Positions 7,014 to 13,500 of a DNA stretch of 13,500 nucleotides are shown here, one piece after another. The notes below the pieces were generated by a model. The model saw only the letters and a program-made list of their open reading frames with translations, was not told where the DNA came from and did no database searches. Source of the stretch: an uncultured Collinsella sp. (GTDB taxonomy: Bacteria > Actinomycetota > Coriobacteriia > Coriobacteriales > Coriobacteriaceae); assembly GCA_900542635.1 (NCBI GenBank), contig UQOJ01000059.1, positions 1-13,500 of the forward strand, read 5' to 3'. Positions within the stretch are counted from its first letter, which is position 1. Every line of letters begins with the position of its first letter. The position numbers and the translations under genes were made by a program.

Positions 7014-7037
7014 GCCTATCTGGGGGTGTTTCGGATG

Positions 7038-7159
7038 CAAGTGAGTAGACTTTTTTGAACTTACCGAGCACATCGCGACAAACGATCGATAAAACCGCAG
7101 GTCGGAGCTGTGGCGTTTTTAGGGTGTGCTTGGTCTTCTGAAAAAAGCCTACTCACTTG
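7038..7159. repeat. 122-bp element with imperfect inverted repeat ends
   Basis: Ends 7038-7058 (CAAGTGAGTAGACTTTTTTGA) and 7139-7159 are inverted copies with two mismatches over 21 bp. Similarity continues inward: ACCGAGCACATC near 7063 against ACCAAGCACACC read from the other side near 7133. The inverted arms therefore reach about 35 bp each. The element sits between two GC-rich hairpins and holds no gene. Size and structure fit a small non-autonomous palindromic repeat; that it is mobile is inference. Confidence 0.65.
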
Positions 7160-7175
7160 GTTTTTTCTGCTAGAA

Positions 7176-7212
7176 AACCGCCGCGAGGGAAGGCAGCTCT
7201 CTCGCGGCGGTT
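7176..7212. terminator. GC-rich hairpin, possible terminator on the minus strand
   Basis: AACCGCCGCGAG pairs perfectly with CTCGCGGCGGTT over 12 bp, extendable with a wobble pair. On the minus strand a TTTT follows; on the plus strand there is no T-run. The stem sequence closely resembles the terminator at 6974-7013. No minus-strand gene directly needs it, so its role is unclear. Confidence 0.4.
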
Positions 7213-7214
7213 GG

Positions 7215-7265
7215 CGTTTGCCTAGATAAAACCTACCAAAATAAACCTGCCCCTTTTTGGCAGGT
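7215..7265 (+). repeat. 51-bp dispersed repeat, copy A
   Basis: This copy matches the reverse complement of 8862-8912 at 44 of 51 positions; both share the core AGATAAAACCT and CAAAATAAACCTG. It contains a CCTGCC-N7-GGCAGG hairpin. It is more AT-rich than the surrounding genes. The two copies face each other on either side of the DAHP synthase gene. Confidence 0.75.
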
Positions 7266-7345
7266 GGTTTTAGCTGAACGGCGGGCCGTGCGGCTTGGGC
7301 GTGCGGGCTCACAATCTGAGAAAACCAAACAGATTGGGGGCTTGT

Positions 7346-7576
7346 ATGATCGATTCGAAGGGAAATGTGCGACCCGAGGGCATGTTTAACAGGGTGCATC
7401 TGGCCTCCGAAGCCCGGCGCGTATACGATACGCGAGGGGTAGTCGTTGAGGACGTTCTTAAACGACTGGTCAAACAAGAATGTCCCCAACGATTACCCCA
7501 AGGAATGTCCCAGACTGCCGGCAGAAAAGGAACGTCCCTAACTGCCGCATCCGGAGCAAGACAACGCCGCAGGTAG
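7346..7576 (+). CDS. Doubtful small open reading frame (76 aa)
   Basis: An ATG at 7346 with a G-run five bases upstream opens a frame for 76 codons: MIDSKGNVRPEGMFNRVHLA at the start, then RRVYDTRGVVVEDVLKRLV. I do not recognise it. Third-position GC is only near 50 percent, well below the neighbouring genes. Its last third is made of the repeat cluster at 7443-7547, so at least the C terminus is unlikely to be selected as protein. It may be a gene remnant or chance. Confidence 0.18.
   Translation: MIDSKGNVRPEGMFNRVHLASEARRVYDTRGVVVEDVLKRLVKQECPQRLPQGMSQTAGRKGTSLTAASGARQRRR
7443..7547. repeat. Cluster of GAAYGTCC-type repeats with an inverted copy
   Basis: Three imperfect direct units occur: AAGAATGTCCCCAACGA (7476-7492), AAGGAATGTCCCAGACTGCC (from 7500) and AAGGAACGTCCCTAACTGCC (from 7527), about 25 and 27 bp apart. 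The first also pairs with an inverted copy at 7443-7459 (17-bp arms, both mismatches being G-U compatible), giving a hairpin with a 16-nt loop. No gene explains the pattern. It looks like part of an intergenic repeat family. Confidence 0.5.
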
Positions 7577-7616
7577 AGGACGGACAGCGATCGGGTCGCA
7601 TTTGAGACAAGGTGGC

Positions 7617-7654
7617 GTGAAACGAAAGGGCGCTGACCTTCTGGTCGCGCCCTT
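7617..7654 (-). terminator. Probable terminator of the DAHP synthase gene
   Basis: AAGGGCGC pairs with GCGCCCTT (7626-7633 with 7647-7654), with an inner GACC/GGTC stem. On the minus strand the stem is followed by TCGTTTC, a weak T-run. It lies about 75 bp after the gene's stop codon and in the correct orientation. Confidence 0.55.
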
Positions 7655-7702
7655 GAGGTTGAACGTCAGATTGTGCAGGTGCGGCCCGCGCGGCGTCGAG
7701 CC

Positions 7703-7730
7703 GTTACGCGGTTTGGTAAAACCGCGTAAC
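7703..7730. repeat. Perfect 12-bp hairpin abutting the DAHP synthase stop codon
   Basis: GTTACGCGGTTT, loop GGTA, AAACCGCGTAAC. The stem touches the last base of the TAG stop (7730-7732). There is no T-run, so it may protect the mRNA 3' end or help termination with the hairpin at 7626-7654 rather than terminate alone. Confidence 0.5.
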
Positions 7731-8761
7731 TAAATACGTTCCGCGATCTCGTGGATGAGGTAGTCGGTCTTTTCCCAGCCCAGGCACGGATCGGTGATCG
7801 ACTTGCCGAAGACGCCGCCATCGACTGGCTGGTTGCCGTCCTCAAGGTAAGACTCGATCATAAAGCCCTTGACCAGCTTGGAGATGGACTCGTTGCGGCG
7901 GCAGCTGTCGAGCACTTCCTTGCAAATGCGATACTGCTCCAGCGGACGCTTGCCCGAATTGTCGTGGTTGCAGTCGATGATCGCTGCGGGATTGGCATAG
8001 CCGGCGTGCTCGGTGTAGCGTTCGGCCAGGCGCTCCAGGTGTTCGTAGTGGTAGTTGGGGTAGGTGCGCCCATCGAGACCGATGTAGCCACGCATAACGG
8101 CGTGCGCGAGCGGATTGCCGTCGCACTCGACCTCCCAGTTGCGGAAGATGAAACTCTGGTGCGCCTGCGCGGCGTAAATGGAGTTGAGCATGACGGTGGT
8201 GGAACCGGCGGTGGGGTTCTTCATGCCCACAGGCACCGAAATACCGCTCGACACCAGGCGATGCTCCTGGTTTTCGACCGAACGCGCACCCACGGCAACA
8301 TAGCTCAGCAGGTCAACGAGGTACTGGTAGTTGGACGGATAGAGCATCTCGTCGGCGGTGAAGAAGCCCGTTTCCTTAATAACGCGCAGGTGCATATGGC
8401 GGATGGCCTTGACGCCCTCGAGCAGGTCGTCGGGAGCCTCGGGGTTGGGGTTGTGCAGCAGGCCCTTGTAGCCGGTGCCCTTGGTGCGCGGCTTGTTGGT
8501 GTAGACGCGCGGAATGATGATGAGCTTGTCCTTGACCTCTTCGGCGGTCTTGGCCAGTCGGTTCATGTACTCAAGCACCGAATCCTCGCGGTCGGCAGAG
8601 CACGGGCCGATGATGAGCACCTTGCGTGCGTCCTCGCCGGTAAAGACTTTGGCGACCTCGGCGTCAAATGCCTGCTTTTTGGCGGTAAGCTCGGCAGAAA
8701 GCGGCATTTCCTCGCGGATCTCCATGGGGATCGGCAGCCTGCGTTTGAATTCCATGGCCAT
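7730..8761 (-). CDS. 3-deoxy-7-phosphoheptulonate (DAHP) synthase, class I AroF/G/H type
   Basis: 343-aa cytosolic enzyme that condenses phosphoenolpyruvate with erythrose 4-phosphate, the committed first step of the shikimate pathway to aromatic amino acids. The metal ligands of the class are all present: C54 in IGPCSADRED, H266 in DCNHDNSGKRP, E303 in MIESYLEDGNQ and D324 in SITDPCLGWEKT. The substrate-binding PRVYTNKPRTKGTGYKGLLH (84-103) and GMKNPTAGS (179-187) are also intact. Length matches E. coli AroF, AroG and AroH (about 350 aa). Feedback specificity cannot be read, so no isozyme symbol is given. GAGGAGG (8767-8773) lies 5 nt before the ATG at 8759-8761; a second ATG at 8753-8755 is also possible. 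No other shikimate gene is adjacent; it appears to be transcribed alone. Confidence 0.96.
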   Translation of the reverse strand: MAMEFKRRLPIPMEIREEMPLSAELTAKKQAFDAEVAKVFTGEDARKVLIIGPCSADREDSVLEYMNRLAKTAEEVKDKLIIIPRVYTNKPRTKGTGYKGLLHNPNPEAPDDLLEGVKAIRHMHLRVIKETGFFTADEMLYPSNYQYLVDLLSYVAVGARSVENQEHRLVSSGISVPVGMKNPTAGSTTVMLNSIYAAQAHQSFIFRNWEVECDGNPLAHAVMRGYIGLDGRTYPNYHYEHLERLAERYTEHAGYANPAAIIDCNHDNSGKRPLEQYRICKEVLDSCRRNESISKLVKGFMIESYLEDGNQPVDGGVFGKSITDPCLGWEKTDYLIHEIAERI

Positions 8762-8815
8762 AAGGGCCTCCTCAATCTATAGAAAGAGCAATAAGCGTAT
8801 TGTCGAGTGTTCGGC

Positions 8816-8844
8816 ATTATCCGCTGTCGCACGCTAAAGTGCAA
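8816..8844 (-). promoter_or_regulatory. Sigma-70-type promoter of the DAHP synthase gene
   Basis: On the minus strand TTGCAC (8839-8844) is followed after exactly 17 bp by GATAAT (8816-8821). The predicted start lies near 8809, giving a leader of about 47 nt that ends in a strong GAGGAGG ribosome binding site. No attenuator-like leader peptide or hairpin is seen in that leader. Confidence 0.7.
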
Positions 8845-8861
8845 GCCCTTGTCACCCCGAA

Positions 8862-8912
8862 ACCTACCAAATAGGGACAGGTTTATTTTGTCAGGTTTTA
8901 TCTGGGTAAACG
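8862..8912 (-). repeat. 51-bp dispersed repeat, copy B (inverted relative to copy A)
   Basis: Reverse-complement partner of 7215-7265, identical at 44 of 51 positions. In this copy AAACCTACCAAATA and TATTTTGTCAGGTTT can form an imperfect stem of about 15 bp. It lies just upstream of the DAHP synthase -35 box, so it could influence that promoter, though no function is shown. Confidence 0.75.
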
Positions 8913-8980
8913 TCGGCGGATGTCGGGGAGGGAGTGGCGCCGCGCGCGACCCTAAGGCTGTTGTCGGTTCCCCAGGAAAC

Positions 8981-9220
8981 ACCCTGTGGGCAAAAAATGC
9001 CAAATATGAGTACGGTTGCTAACCTAGTAACATATCGGTCTAGCAAGATAATAGACAAAGTGAAAAATATGTTCATTAACGTTGGCACGCAGAAGCCCGC
9101 TAACGGGCGTTTTGATTAATTTGAAGGCGTATAGAGGCCGCAAGGAGGTCGTTTGAGGCGGTTTTGGCTGTTACCAAAAAGGTAACAGTACTCATATTTG
9201 CCATTTTTTGCCCACAGGGT
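8981..9220. mobile_element. MITE-like element, 240 bp, with 33-bp terminal inverted repeats
   Basis: Arms 8981-9013 and 9188-9220 are inverted copies with one mismatch in 33; the ends read ACCCTGTGGGCAAAAAATG. The interior is AT-rich, has no convincing gene, and holds a perfect 8-bp hairpin CTGTTACC-AAAAA-GGTAACAG (9168-9188) beside the right arm. It also holds GCCCG-CTAA-CGGGC followed by GTTTT (9095-9113), which could stop plus-strand transcription. GGAAA occurs just outside both ends (8975-8979 and 9223-9227) but not flush with them, so it is only a weak candidate target duplication. No transposase is present; any mobility would need one elsewhere. Confidence 0.6.
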
Positions 9221-9269
9221 CTGGAAAGCGCCGTCAATGAGGTCTCAGGGAAGGCGTTTCGAGGGCTGC

Positions 9270-9306
9270 AAAACAAAACGGGGGCGCAGGTTGTCCTGCG
9301 CCCCCG
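9270..9306 (-). terminator. Rho-independent terminator of the ABC exporter operon
   Basis: CGGGGGCGCAGG, loop TTGT, and a perfect 12-bp complement form the stem (9279-9306). On the minus strand it is followed by TTTTGTTTT. It lies 33 bp after the stop of the downstream exporter subunit. Confidence 0.9.
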
Positions 9307-9339
9307 TTCTCGGGCGTTATTCGTTCCCTGCGGCAGAAT

Positions 9340-11196
9340 TTACGCCGCCTCGTCGAACTGCGAGTTATACAGATCGGCGTAGAAGCCACCTTGGGCGAGC
9401 AACTCGTCGTGCGTGCCCTTCTCGACGATGTCGCCGTCGCGGATCACCAAGATCACGTCGGCGTTGCGAATCGTGGACAGGCGATGTGCGATAACAAAGC
9501 TGGTGCGGCCTTGCATCAGCGCATCCATGGCACGCTGAATAAGCTCCTCGGTACGAGTGTCAACGTTGGAGGTCGCCTCGTCGAGAATTAGCGCCGGACG
9601 GTCGGCCAAAATGGCACGGGCGATGGTCACGAGCTGGCGCTGGCCCTGCGACAGGTTGGTGCCTTCCTCGTTGATCATAAAGTCGTAGCCGCCGGCGAGC
9701 GTATGGATAAAGTGATCGCAGCGTGCGGCGCGTGCAGCGGCTTCGACCTCGGCATCGCTTGCATCGGGGCGTCCGTAGCGGATGTTCTCGCGGATGGTGC
9801 CGTTAAACAGCCAGGTATCCTGCAGCACCATGGCAAACTCGCCGCGAAGTGCCGCGCGGTCCCAGTCGCGCACGTCGATGCCCTCGACGCGCAGCGAGCC
9901 GCCGTCCACATCGTAGAAGCGCTGCAGCAGCTTGATGAGCGTGGTCTTGCCGGCGCCGGTGGGACCGACGATGGCGATGGTCTGGCCGGGCTTAGCCTCG
10001 CAGCTAAAGTCGTGGATGATGGTCTTGTCGGGCGTGTAGCCAAACTTGACGTGGTCGAACTCCACGTGGCCGGGGCGCTTTTCGGGAATCTGCGCGTCGG
10101 CCTTCTGCTCCTCTTCGGGCGCGGCCAGGAACTCAAACACACGCTCGGTGGCAGCTGCCATCGACTGCATCGTGTTGCTCACGTTGCCCAGCTGCTGCAC
10201 CGGCTGCGTAAAGTTGCGCACGTACTGGATAAAGCTCTGGATGTCGCCGGGCGTGGCATTGCCGGTCAGCGCGAGCTGTGCGCCCACCACGACGACGCCC
10301 ACGTATCCCATGTTGCCCACCAAGCTCATAAGCGGCATCATCAGGCCCGACAGGAACTGCGAACGCCAGCCACTAATAAACAGGCGATCGTTTTGACGGT
10401 CGAACTCCTCGATCGAAGCCTCGGCGCGGTCGAACACCTGAATGACGTTCTGGCCGGCAAAATCCTCCTCGATAATGCCGTTGACGGCGCCCAGAACCTG
10501 CTGCTGCTCGCGGAAGTACGGCTGCGAGAAGTGAATCATTACGGTCAAGATAATCGCGGCGGCCGGCAGCGTGAGCACGGTGACGCCGGTAAGCGGCAGG
10601 CTGATCGAAAGCATCATGACGAGCACGCCGATAATCTGCGTCACCGACGTGATGAGCTGCGTCACGCTCTGGTTGAGCGACTGACCCAGCGTATCGACGT
10701 CGTTGGTGATGCGGCTGAGCACATCGCCCTTGCTGTGACCGTTGAAGTAGCTCATCGGCACGACGGCAATCTTGGCGGCGATTTCCTTGCGCATGCGGTA
10801 GCAGATCTTTTGCGTGACGCCGGTCATGAGCCAGCCCTGGACCAGGCTGCAGACAGAGCTCGCCAGATACAGGCAGAGCAAAAAGCCGAGCGTCTTGGCG
10901 ATCCAGTCAAAGTCGACATCGCCGGTACCGTTGACCTTGGCGACCAGGCCTTCGAACAGCTTGGTCGTAACCTGGCCGAGCACCTTGGGTCCCACAATGT
11001 TAAAGATGACCGAGCACACGGCAAAGGCGACGGCGGCAAACACGGCAATCTTGTGCTGGCCGATATAGCCGAGCAGCTGCCTCATGGTGCCCTGAAAGTC
11101 CTTGGCCTTTTCGCCGCGACGCATGCCGCCCATGCGGCCCATGGGACCACGCTGGCGGGTGGGCTTGGGAATCTGAGTCTTGGTCTCGTCTGCCAT
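9340..11196 (-). CDS. ABC exporter subunit with canonical ATPase site (TM288-like half of a heterodimer)
   Basis: 618-aa inner-membrane exporter half: a transmembrane domain of six helices (about residues 45-345) fused to a nucleotide-binding domain (about 375-610). Seen motifs: Walker A GPTGAGKT (411-418), Q459 in MVLQDTWLF, signature LSQGQ (515-519), Walker B ALILDE with catalytic E540, and H571 in VIAHRLSTI. The signature has Q where LSGGQ has G. The partner lacks the catalytic Glu, so the pair makes one active and one degenerate ATP site, as in TM287/288-type heterodimers. The first 35 residues are Arg/Gly/Met-rich and cytoplasmic. AAGGAGG (11206-11212) sits 9 nt before the ATG. ATG and the partner's TAA share one base (TAATG), which implies translational coupling. 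The substrate (drug, lipid or peptide) cannot be told. Confidence 0.94.
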   Translation of the reverse strand: MADETKTQIPKPTRQRGPMGRMGGMRRGEKAKDFQGTMRQLLGYIGQHKIAVFAAVAFAVCSVIFNIVGPKVLGQVTTKLFEGLVAKVNGTGDVDFDWIAKTLGFLLCLYLASSVCSLVQGWLMTGVTQKICYRMRKEIAAKIAVVPMSYFNGHSKGDVLSRITNDVDTLGQSLNQSVTQLITSVTQIIGVLVMMLSISLPLTGVTVLTLPAAAIILTVMIHFSQPYFREQQQVLGAVNGIIEEDFAGQNVIQVFDRAEASIEEFDRQNDRLFISGWRSQFLSGLMMPLMSLVGNMGYVGVVVVGAQLALTGNATPGDIQSFIQYVRNFTQPVQQLGNVSNTMQSMAAATERVFEFLAAPEEEQKADAQIPEKRPGHVEFDHVKFGYTPDKTIIHDFSCEAKPGQTIAIVGPTGAGKTTLIKLLQRFYDVDGGSLRVEGIDVRDWDRAALRGEFAMVLQDTWLFNGTIRENIRYGRPDASDAEVEAAARAARCDHFIHTLAGGYDFMINEEGTNLSQGQRQLVTIARAILADRPALILDEATSNVDTRTEELIQRAMDALMQGRTSFVIAHRLSTIRNADVILVIRDGDIVEKGTHDELLAQGGFYADLYNSQFDEAA

Positions 11197-13453
11197 TAGC
11201 GCTCGCCTCCTTCCATGACGGCTGCAATTTCTTCTTGGGTAAGCCCCAGCTCCTCGGCGGAAAGCTGCGACTGTGCGATCTCCAGGTACGCCGGGCAGCT
11301 GCGCAGCAGCTCCTCGTGCGTGCCGGTGCCCACTACGTGGCCGTCGTCGAGCACGATGATCTGGTCGGCGTGCATGATGGTCGCGATGCGCTGGGCCACG
11401 ACCACGAGTGCGGCGTCGGTAACGTTTTTGGCCAGCTCCTCGCGCAGGCGCGCGTCGGTCTTGTAGTCGAGGGCACTAAACGAGTCATCGAACACCACGA
11501 CCTCGGGCTTTTTGGCCAATGCGCGGGCGATGGCCAGACGCTGGCGCTGACCACCCGAAACATTGGAGCCGCTCTGGCTGATGGGGGAGTCGTAACCGCC
11601 CTCACGCTCGGCGATAAAGTCCTCGGCCTGTGCGATGCGCGCGGCCTGGCGCATGTCATCATCGCTCACCATGTCGCCGGCAAACTTGAGGTTGCTCTCG
11701 ACGGTGCCCGAGAACAGACGCCCCTGCTGCGGGATGTAACCAATGCGGCGGCGCAGCTCGGAAAGGGTCATGTCGCGCACGTCGATGCCGTCGAGCGAAA
11801 TGCTGCCGCCCGTGACGTCGTACAGGCGCGGAATCAGCTGTACGAGCGTGGACTTGCCCGAGCCCGTGGAGCCAATGATGCCGAGCATCTGACCGGCATG
11901 CGTGGTGAAGTTCACACCGCTAATGACGTCGGCGCGGGCATCGGGGTACTGGAAGCTCACGTCGCGGAAGGTGAGCTCACCGCGCGGCGAGCTGGCCGCG
12001 GGCAGTTTGGGCGAGGCAGGGTCGTTGATGCTCGTGGGGCAGGTGATGACCTCATCTACGCGCTCGGCTGCGACCTCGGCACGGGGCAGGATGACCGAAA
12101 CCATGGTGAGGATCATAAACGCCATGACGATCTGCATGGTGTAGGAGATAAACGCCATCATGTTGCCGACCTGCATCACGCCGTCGGACACGCCCTGCGC
12201 GCCAAACCAGACGATAAGCACGGTGATGCAGTTCATGACGAGCATCATGAGCGGCATCATAAAGCTCATGGCTCGGTTGGTGTAGAGCTGCGTGGTCATC
12301 AGGTCGAGCGACGCCTTGTCAAAACGTTCGAGCTCATGTTCCTCGCGGTTGAACGAGCGGATGGGCATAAGGCCGTCGAGCAGCTCGCGGGCGGTAAGGT
12401 TCACGCGGTCAACAAAGCTTTGCATCTTTTTGAACTTGGGCATGGTGAGGCCCATAAGCACGCCGACGACGGCCGAGACCGCGATGATGGCAACGGCGAT
12501 GGTCCACTCCAGGCCGGTATGGTTGGCCAGGACGCGCATGACGGCGACGATGCCCATGACGGGGGCCATCAGACACATGCGGATAAACAGAGTTGCGGCC
12601 ATCTGGATCTGCTGAATGTCGTTGGTGCAGCGGGTGATGAGCGAGGCCTGGCTAAACTTGCCCACCTCGGCCGGCGAGAAGTGCATAACCTTGTTGAAGG
12701 TCTCGCGGCGCAGGTCGCGGGCGATGGAGCAGGCGGTGCGCGAAGCCACGGCACCGGTCAGGATGGTGGCGACGAGCGACACGAGGCACAGTCCAAACAT
12801 CGTGGTCGCCATGCGGCTCAGGTAGGCGTTCTGCACGTCGGCGGGGTCGATGCCCTGCGCCTTGTACTCGTCCTGTACATAGCTCACGGCGCGCTGGGTG
12901 ACGATGGAGCCCGACATGGAGCCCATTTTGTCCGCCATTTGGTTGGCGCCCTCGACGAGCTTGCTTTGGTCTACCAGACCGCCCTCGACACCCAGGCGCA
13001 GGCTCTTCATAGTGATCTTACCGCCGTCGGCATCAATCTGCTTTTGCATGTTCTGCGCCGCCGCGGCCTTCTGCTGCATCTCGGCGAGCTGCTCGGGCGT
13101 CATCGCTGCCATTTGCTCGGGGGTGGGCATGGCCTGGGCAGCGTTGTCGTCTTTCTCGCTGGACGAGCCCATCATGTCGCCCATGGAGTTGGCGTCGATG
13201 CCCTGGTTGAGCGAAAGGACAACAGTCTCGGGCAGGCTCATAATGTCGGCAATCTTGCCTCCATCGGCACGCTCTTCCTCGGTGCCCTCGTACGTTCGAA
13301 TGTCGTTTTTGTCAGCCTTGCTAAACACGGCCTCCACAGCCTTGGCGTCCTTGGCGCTCATAAAGAGTTCGAGGTCGTCGAGCGATTCGGCGCGGATGGT
13401 GTCGGGTACGGGCGACGCGATGCCGCCTTGCTGCACACCCACGTCGACGATGT
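11196..13453 (-). CDS. ABC exporter subunit with degenerate ATPase site, 5'-truncated by contig end (TM287-like)
   Basis: First gene of the exporter operon. The frame runs off the genomic sequence: before the GTG at 13440-13442 it continues as IVD, giving IVDVGVQQGG, the conserved end of transmembrane helix 1. The GTG is therefore not the real start, and helix 1 is missing. From that Val as residue 1: about 8-205 is a long extracytoplasmic insertion with a Met/Gln/Ala-rich part (TPEQMAAMTPEQLAEMQQKA); about 209-452 holds helices 2-6; about 490-725 is the ATPase domain. Walker A GSTGSGKS (524-531), Q572 and VSGGQ (628-632) are intact. Walker B ends FDD, with D653 where the catalytic Glu should be, and the H-loop His is Q684 (VAQRIATI). 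These two changes mark the degenerate half of a heterodimeric exporter. The partner gene overlaps its stop codon. Confidence 0.93.
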
Positions 13454-13500
13454 CTGTCTCTTATACACATCTGACGCTGCCGACGACTTAATAGGTGTAG
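13454..13500. other. Nextera/Tn5 library adapter (not genomic)
   Basis: 13454-13472 is CTGTCTCTTATACACATCT, the 19-bp Tn5 mosaic end. 13473-13486 is GACGCTGCCGACGA, the rest of the reverse-complemented Nextera Read 1 adapter. 13487-13494 is CTTAATAG, an 8-base index whose reverse complement CTATTAAG I recall as the Nextera XT i5 index S518. 13495-13500 (GTGTAG) matches the start of the reverse-complemented P5 sequence. Translated, the junction gives the familiar contaminant peptide SYTHLTLPTT. The window's biological sequence ends at 13453. Confidence 0.98.

Noticed and set aside
7215..7547. Possible CRISPR array in the repeat-rich gap
   Set aside because: Units are imperfect, short, only three, partly inverted and without uniform spacers; no cas gene is present.
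8891..9088. 65-codon minus-strand frame across the left arm of the MITE-like element
   Set aside because: It is built from repeat-arm sequence (the arms give LIFGIFCPQG-like peptides on both sides) and lacks a ribosome binding site.
9703..11199. 498-codon plus-strand frame opposite the downstream ABC subunit
   Set aside because: Antisense shadow; His/Asp/Leu/Ala-rich with no family motif, while the minus strand has complete ABC motifs.
13440..13442. GTG as the real start of the upstream ABC subunit
   Set aside because: The frame continues upstream as IVD, completing the conserved IVDVGVQQG motif after helix 1; the gene is cut by the contig end.
12898..13491. Plus-strand frame ending in SYTHLTLPTT
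   Set aside because: Antisense to the ABC gene, and its end is a translation of the Nextera adapter.

Overview
The window looks like a chromosomal contig from a high-GC, gut-type actinobacterium of the class Coriobacteriia, most like Collinsella. This is an inference from strong GC bias at third codon positions, the protein families present and AT-rich intergenic regions full of short palindromic repeats. No marker gene (rRNA, tRNA) is present to prove it. The last 47 bases (13454-13500) are not genomic. They are a Tn5 mosaic end plus Nextera Read 1 adapter, an 8-base index and the start of P5, so the real sequence stops at 13453.

Layout. 80-883 (minus) encodes a DeoR/GlpR-family sugar-responsive repressor, divergent from a class II fructose/tagatose-bisphosphate aldolase at 1218-2075 (plus). 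An AT-rich 334-bp control region with TTTCG-type direct repeats separates them. A 153-bp nested palindrome (2100-2252) follows the aldolase. A short hypothetical gene with a strong ribosome binding site lies on the minus strand at 2321-2530. 2786-3775 (minus) encodes an unusual fusion of a MutT-like Nudix hydrolase and a Vsr-type mismatch endonuclease. Divergent from it, 3924-4709 and 4699-6936 (plus, overlapping) encode the ATPase and ten-helix FtsX-type permease of a BceAB-like exporter, closed by a strong terminator at 6974-7013.

7014-7729 is about 700 bp of repeat-rich intergenic DNA. 7730-8761 (minus) encodes a class I DAHP synthase, the first enzyme of aromatic amino acid synthesis, with a good sigma-70-type promoter. 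Two inverted copies of a 51-bp repeat flank it. A MITE-like element with 33-bp inverted ends sits at 8981-9220. 9340-13453 (minus) is a two-gene operon for a heterodimeric ABC exporter. The two subunits overlap by one base and share one canonical and one degenerate ATP site. The upstream subunit has a large extracytoplasmic insertion and is cut at its N terminus by the contig end.

How the genes relate. The DeoR regulator probably controls the aldolase. The two ABC systems are separate: one is probably a peptide-antibiotic sensing/detoxification module, the other a multidrug or lipid-type exporter. The Nudix-Vsr fusion joins nucleotide-pool sanitation and mismatch nicking, two mutation-avoidance activities normally carried on separate proteins. 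No CRISPR array, phage or full insertion sequence is visible. The most interesting material is the Nudix-Vsr fusion and the several families of intergenic palindromic repeats.
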